From NBML01 sp029939535 (GTDB taxonomy: Bacteria; Desulfobacterota; Desulfobacteria; Desulfobacterales; Desulfobacteraceae), in NCBI GenBank assembly GCA_029939535.1, contig JAOZST010000036.1, positions 1 to 26,637 of the forward strand: a stretch of 26,637 bases of DNA, in the 5' to 3' direction. The position numbers were made by a program, and so were the translations under genes. This document shows, one piece after another, positions 23,636 through 26,637 of this stretch. A model generated the notes under the pieces. That model searched no databases, was not told where the DNA came from, and saw only the letters and a list, made by a program, of their open reading frames with translations. Positions within the stretch are counted from its first letter, which is position 1, and every line of letters starts with the position of its first letter.

Positions 23636-25201
23636 ATGAATTATGTGATGATACTCTCATCAATGATTGTTGTCTTACTGGGACTGGGAATCATTGTCTT
23701 TTTTAAGTTCAAAAAAAAAGTCACTCTGGAAAATCTGAATATTGAGGAAGAACAAAAACAAATAATTGAAGAAGCTGGAAGAAAGGCAGATACTCTTTTA
23801 AAAGAAGCCAGACTTGAAGCCAAATCCAGGCTTCTTGAAATGAAAAGTGATTTTGATTCGGAAACAGAAGAGACCCGTGCTGATCTGAAAAAAGAAGAAA
23901 GGCGGCTTTCAAAAAAGAGTGAAAAACTGGATAAAATAGAAGATCAATTTTCAAAACAGGAACAAGAGCTTCAAAGAAAAGAAACTGAAATTCAAAAGAA
24001 ACTGGATTCAACCACCAGAAAAGAACAGCAATATAAAACCCTTCTGGAAGAAACAAAAATAGAACTTGAAAAAGTATCCGGCCTGACTCTGGAAGAGGCA
24101 AAGGAACTCCTGCTTAAAGCCATGGAAGAAGAGGCCAAGCATGAGGGAGCAAAGTTGATAAAGAAGATTACCAGCGAAGCAAGGGAACAGGCAGATAAAG
24201 AAGCCAAAAAGATTATTTCCACAGCCATTCAGAGGTATGCAGGGGATTATGTGGCTGAAAGAACTGTTTCTGTTGTGCATTTGCCCGGGGATGAGATGAA
24301 AGGCAGGATTATAGGGCGTGAAGGTCGAAATATCAGGGCCTTGGAAGCTGCCACAGGGATTGATCTGATTATTGATGATACTCCGGAAGCCGTTATTCTG
24401 TCCGGATTTAACCCGGTTCGCCGGGAAGTTGCAAGGATTGCCCTTGAAAAATTAATTTCTGACGGTAGAATCCATCCTGCCAGGATTGAGGATGTGGTTG
24501 AGCGGGCTGGAGAGGAAGTGGATGCCACCATTAAGGAAGCCGGGGAACAGGCTGCCTTTGACCTTGGCGTTCATGGGATTGATCCTGAATTGATAAAGGT
24601 CCTTGGTAAATTGAAATTTAGAACATCCTATGCCCAGAATGTGCTTCAGCACTCAATTGAAGTGGCCTTTATATCAGGTGCCATTGCCTCAGAACTTGGG
24701 CTGGATATCAAGCTTGCCAAGCGTATGGGGCTTTTGCATGATATTGGAAAGGCCGTGGACCATGAAGTGGATGGGGCCCATGCCGTCATAGGTGCCAAGC
24801 TTGCCAAAAAATATGGCGAGATTGAAGCTGTGGTCAATGCAATTGCTGCCCATCATGAAGACAGGATGCCCGAGACGGTTTATGACTATATTGTCCAGGC
24901 AGCGGATGCACTCTCAGGTGCCCGTCCAGGCGCCAGAAAAGAGAGCCTTGAGAATTATGTTAAAAGGCTTGAAGACCTTGAAAATATTGCAAACTCCTTT
25001 GATGGGGTTGTGAATACATATGCCATTCAGGCAGGACGTGAAATTAGAGTGATCACCGAGAGTGAAAAAATTACAGATGAGACTGCTGTGCTTCTTTCCA
25101 GGGATATTGCCCATCAAATAGAAGAAAATTTGACATTTCCGGGCCAGGTAAAAGTGGTTGTAATTCGGGAAACAAGAGCAGTGGAATATACAAGAAAATA
25201 A
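23636..25201 (+). CDS. rny: Ribonuclease Y
   Basis: A 521-residue membrane-anchored endoribonuclease that initiates mRNA decay. It has an N-terminal membrane helix (about 3-23), a long charged coiled coil (about 35-205), a KH domain with GRIIGREGRN near 222-231, and an HD phosphohydrolase domain with catalytic HD at about 368-369 (LLHDIGKAVDHEVDGAH). Length and order are typical. AGGAG precedes the ATG by about nine bases. tyrS follows after 15 bp, probably in the same transcript. Confidence 0.97.
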   Translation: MNYVMILSSMIVVLLGLGIIVFFKFKKKVTLENLNIEEEQKQIIEEAGRKADTLLKEARLEAKSRLLEMKSDFDSETEETRADLKKEERRLSKKSEKLDKIEDQFSKQEQELQRKETEIQKKLDSTTRKEQQYKTLLEETKIELEKVSGLTLEEAKELLLKAMEEEAKHEGAKLIKKITSEAREQADKEAKKIISTAIQRYAGDYVAERTVSVVHLPGDEMKGRIIGREGRNIRALEAATGIDLIIDDTPEAVILSGFNPVRREVARIALEKLISDGRIHPARIEDVVERAGEEVDATIKEAGEQAAFDLGVHGIDPELIKVLGKLKFRTSYAQNVLQHSIEVAFISGAIASELGLDIKLAKRMGLLHDIGKAVDHEVDGAHAVIGAKLAKKYGEIEAVVNAIAAHHEDRMPETVYDYIVQAADALSGARPGARKESLENYVKRLEDLENIANSFDGVVNTYAIQAGREIRVITESEKITDETAVLLSRDIAHQIEENLTFPGQVKVVVIRETRAVEYTRK

Positions 25202-25216
25202 AGGTAATAAAGATAC

Positions 25217-26500
25217 ATGAGTGTTTTGAGTGTACTTAAGGAGCGAGGGTTTGTTGACGCGGTTACCCACAATGAAGAACTTGAAGATTATTTGAATAAT
25301 AACAGGGCTACCTGTTATATTGGATTTGATCCAACTGCTTCAAGTCTTCATGTGGGAAGTCTGGTCTGTATCATGGCCCTGGCCCATATGCAGAGAAATG
25401 GTCACAGGCCCATTGCCCTTGTAGGCGGTGGAACAGGCTTGATTGGAGATCCGTCAGGCAAAACTGAATTGCGTAAGATCATCACCCAGGAAGATATTGA
25501 TGAAAACAAGGCTGGAATTCGGAAGCAACTGGGACGTTTTCTTGACTTTTCCCATGACAAAGCCTTGATGTTGGATAATGCAAAGTGGCTTACAGAGCTT
25601 GAGTATATTCCTTTTTTAAGGGATATCGGCAGGTATTTTTCAGTTAACCGGATGATTAAGGCTGAAAGCTATAAGGCCAGGATGGATTCAGATGATGGGC
25701 TGACCTTTATCGAATTCAATTATATGCTTCTCCAGGCCTATGATTTTATGGAACTTGCCAAAACCTCTGATTGTTTTCTTCAAATGGGAGGCAGCGACCA
25801 GTGGGGAAATATTGTGGCAGGAATTGATCTGGTTCGGAGAACCCTTGGTAAGCAAGCCTTTGGCATTACTTTCCCATTGATTACCACGGCCAGTGGAATT
25901 AAAATGGGTAAAACCCATAAAGGGGCTGTCTGGCTGGATCCTGAGCGTTTTTCTCCCTATGAGTACTATCAGTTCTGGGTCAATTGTGATGACGCGGATG
26001 TTCCAAGGTTTCTTGCCTTGTTTACCTTTTTGTCCATGGATGAGATTGAAGTTGTAAAATCCCTTGAAGGGGCTGATTTAAATAAGGCGAAAACAATCCT
26101 TGCCTATGAAGCCACTAAAATTGCCCATGGAGAGGATGAGGCCCGTAAATCCCTACAGGCATCTGCATCTGTGTTTGGCGGCGTAGAAGTGCCAACAGGC
26201 CTTTTATCAGGTTCCAGCATACCCAGGGGGATTCATTCCCCTTCCAGAGATCAGTCTGTTCCTTCCTCCTCATATTCCAGGGAAGATGTGCTGGATAAGA
26301 AAGTAATTATTGATCTGCTGACAGAAACAGGATTATGCAAATCCAAATCCGATGCAAGACGCCTGGTGAAACAGGGCGGGGCATATATAAACGGAGAGAG
26401 GGTTATGGAATTTGATCAGACAGTTTCAAAAACCGATATTGACGGGGATGAAATACTGTTAAGGGCGGGGAAAAAGAAGTATCATAAAATTATTTTTTAA
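25217..26500 (+). CDS. tyrS: Tyrosyl-tRNA synthetase
   Basis: A 427-residue class I synthetase. The HIGH motif appears as H45-V-G-S, the KMSKS loop as K229-M-G-K-T233, both normal for bacterial TyrS. FDPTASSLHVGSL and GGSDQWGNI are the tyrosine/ATP-site signatures. A C-terminal S4 RNA-binding domain (about 360-420, CKSKSDARRLVKQGGAYING) is joined by a Ser/Pro-rich linker at about 335-355. The ATG follows AAAGG at a longish spacing. Confidence 0.98.
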   Translation: MSVLSVLKERGFVDAVTHNEELEDYLNNNRATCYIGFDPTASSLHVGSLVCIMALAHMQRNGHRPIALVGGGTGLIGDPSGKTELRKIITQEDIDENKAGIRKQLGRFLDFSHDKALMLDNAKWLTELEYIPFLRDIGRYFSVNRMIKAESYKARMDSDDGLTFIEFNYMLLQAYDFMELAKTSDCFLQMGGSDQWGNIVAGIDLVRRTLGKQAFGITFPLITTASGIKMGKTHKGAVWLDPERFSPYEYYQFWVNCDDADVPRFLALFTFLSMDEIEVVKSLEGADLNKAKTILAYEATKIAHGEDEARKSLQASASVFGGVEVPTGLLSGSSIPRGIHSPSRDQSVPSSSYSREDVLDKKVIIDLLTETGLCKSKSDARRLVKQGGAYINGERVMEFDQTVSKTDIDGDEILLRAGKKKYHKIIF

Positions 26501-26516
26501 ATAATACAAAAAAGGT

Positions 26517-26545
26517 TTGACAAAGCTTGGAGTCACATGTATATT
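26517..26545 (+). promoter_or_regulatory. Strong sigma-70 promoter, probably of an rRNA operon
   Basis: TTGACA (26517-26522, perfect) and TATATT (26540-26545) are separated by exactly 17 bp. It lies shortly after tyrS and upstream of a boxA-like sequence, the usual arrangement of an rRNA leader. Confidence 0.8.
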
Positions 26546-26588
26546 GTCCTGGTTTTGTCGGTCAGATAATGACCTTTAAAAATAAGTT

Positions 26589-26601
26589 TGATCTTTGAAA
26601 A
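26589..26601 (+). promoter_or_regulatory. boxA-like antitermination element of an rRNA leader
   Basis: TGATCTTTGAAAA closely matches the boxA consensus family (TGCTCTTTAACA / TGTTCTTTGAAAA) bound by NusB-S10 upstream of 16S rRNA. It is 44 bp after the -10 box and close to the window's right edge; the following CAGTGAAGAA is typical of rRNA leaders. The 16S gene itself is outside the window. Confidence 0.75.
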
Positions 26602-26637
26602 TTGGTCAGTGAAGAAGAAATGAGCGGGTCCAGTTCT

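Overview
This looks like a chromosomal stretch of a free-living, moderately low-GC Gram-negative bacterium, most likely a sulfate-reducing Desulfobacterota close to Desulfobacteraceae. That placement is inferred from gene order and protein style: an ATP synthase operon with two b-type subunit genes and no a/c genes, the order zapB-like - zapA - 6S RNA - rny - tyrS, and a stand-alone cytidylyl/uridylyl-transferase half of GlmU. No 16S sequence is present to confirm it. Two runs of exactly 100 N (7625-7724 and 22562-22661) show that this is a draft scaffold.

Layout. Positions 1-762 hold the end of a left-handed beta-helix (hexapeptide) protein. Positions 978-4209 hold a compact cassette: an HTH-EIIA(PTS) fusion, a ClC chloride channel with CBS domains, and a tandem universal-stress protein. 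Repeats lie upstream of this cassette. A convergent U32-family protein (4214-6175, minus) is followed by a divergent small cupin (6307-6642) and a convergent membrane polyferredoxin of NapH type (6652-7506, minus). After the first gap comes an overlapping pair, an S66 LD-carboxypeptidase and a serine beta-lactamase-fold hydrolase (7842-9835). This pair sits just upstream of the rod-shape operon mreB-mreC-mreD-mrdA-rodA (10043-15440), which is separated from it by a palindromic AT/GC-mixed element.

Positions 15639-21555 carry the ATP synthase operon: b', b, delta, alpha, gamma, beta and epsilon. It ends in a textbook Rho-independent terminator (21611-21652). Immediately beyond is a single-domain GlmU-like UDP-GlcNAc pyrophosphorylase. 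After the second gap, whose flanks are identical over 23 bp and so probably overlap, come a zapB-like coiled-coil gene, zapA, a convincing 6S RNA gene (about 23311-23494), ribonuclease Y and tyrosyl-tRNA synthetase. The window ends inside the promoter/boxA leader of what is almost certainly an rRNA operon just past the right edge.

Themes. Most of the right two thirds is core housekeeping: cell-wall elongation (PBP2/RodA/MreBCD plus peptidoglycan-recycling-type hydrolases and UDP-GlcNAc synthesis), energy (F1Fo), division (ZapA/ZapB-like) and RNA metabolism (6S RNA, RNase Y, TyrS, rRNA leader). The less ordinary part is the left third. The HTH-EIIA/ClC/Usp cassette looks like a phosphorelay-controlled ion-channel and stress unit and is the best candidate for something not well described. 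No mobile elements, CRISPR arrays, tRNAs or phage genes were seen.
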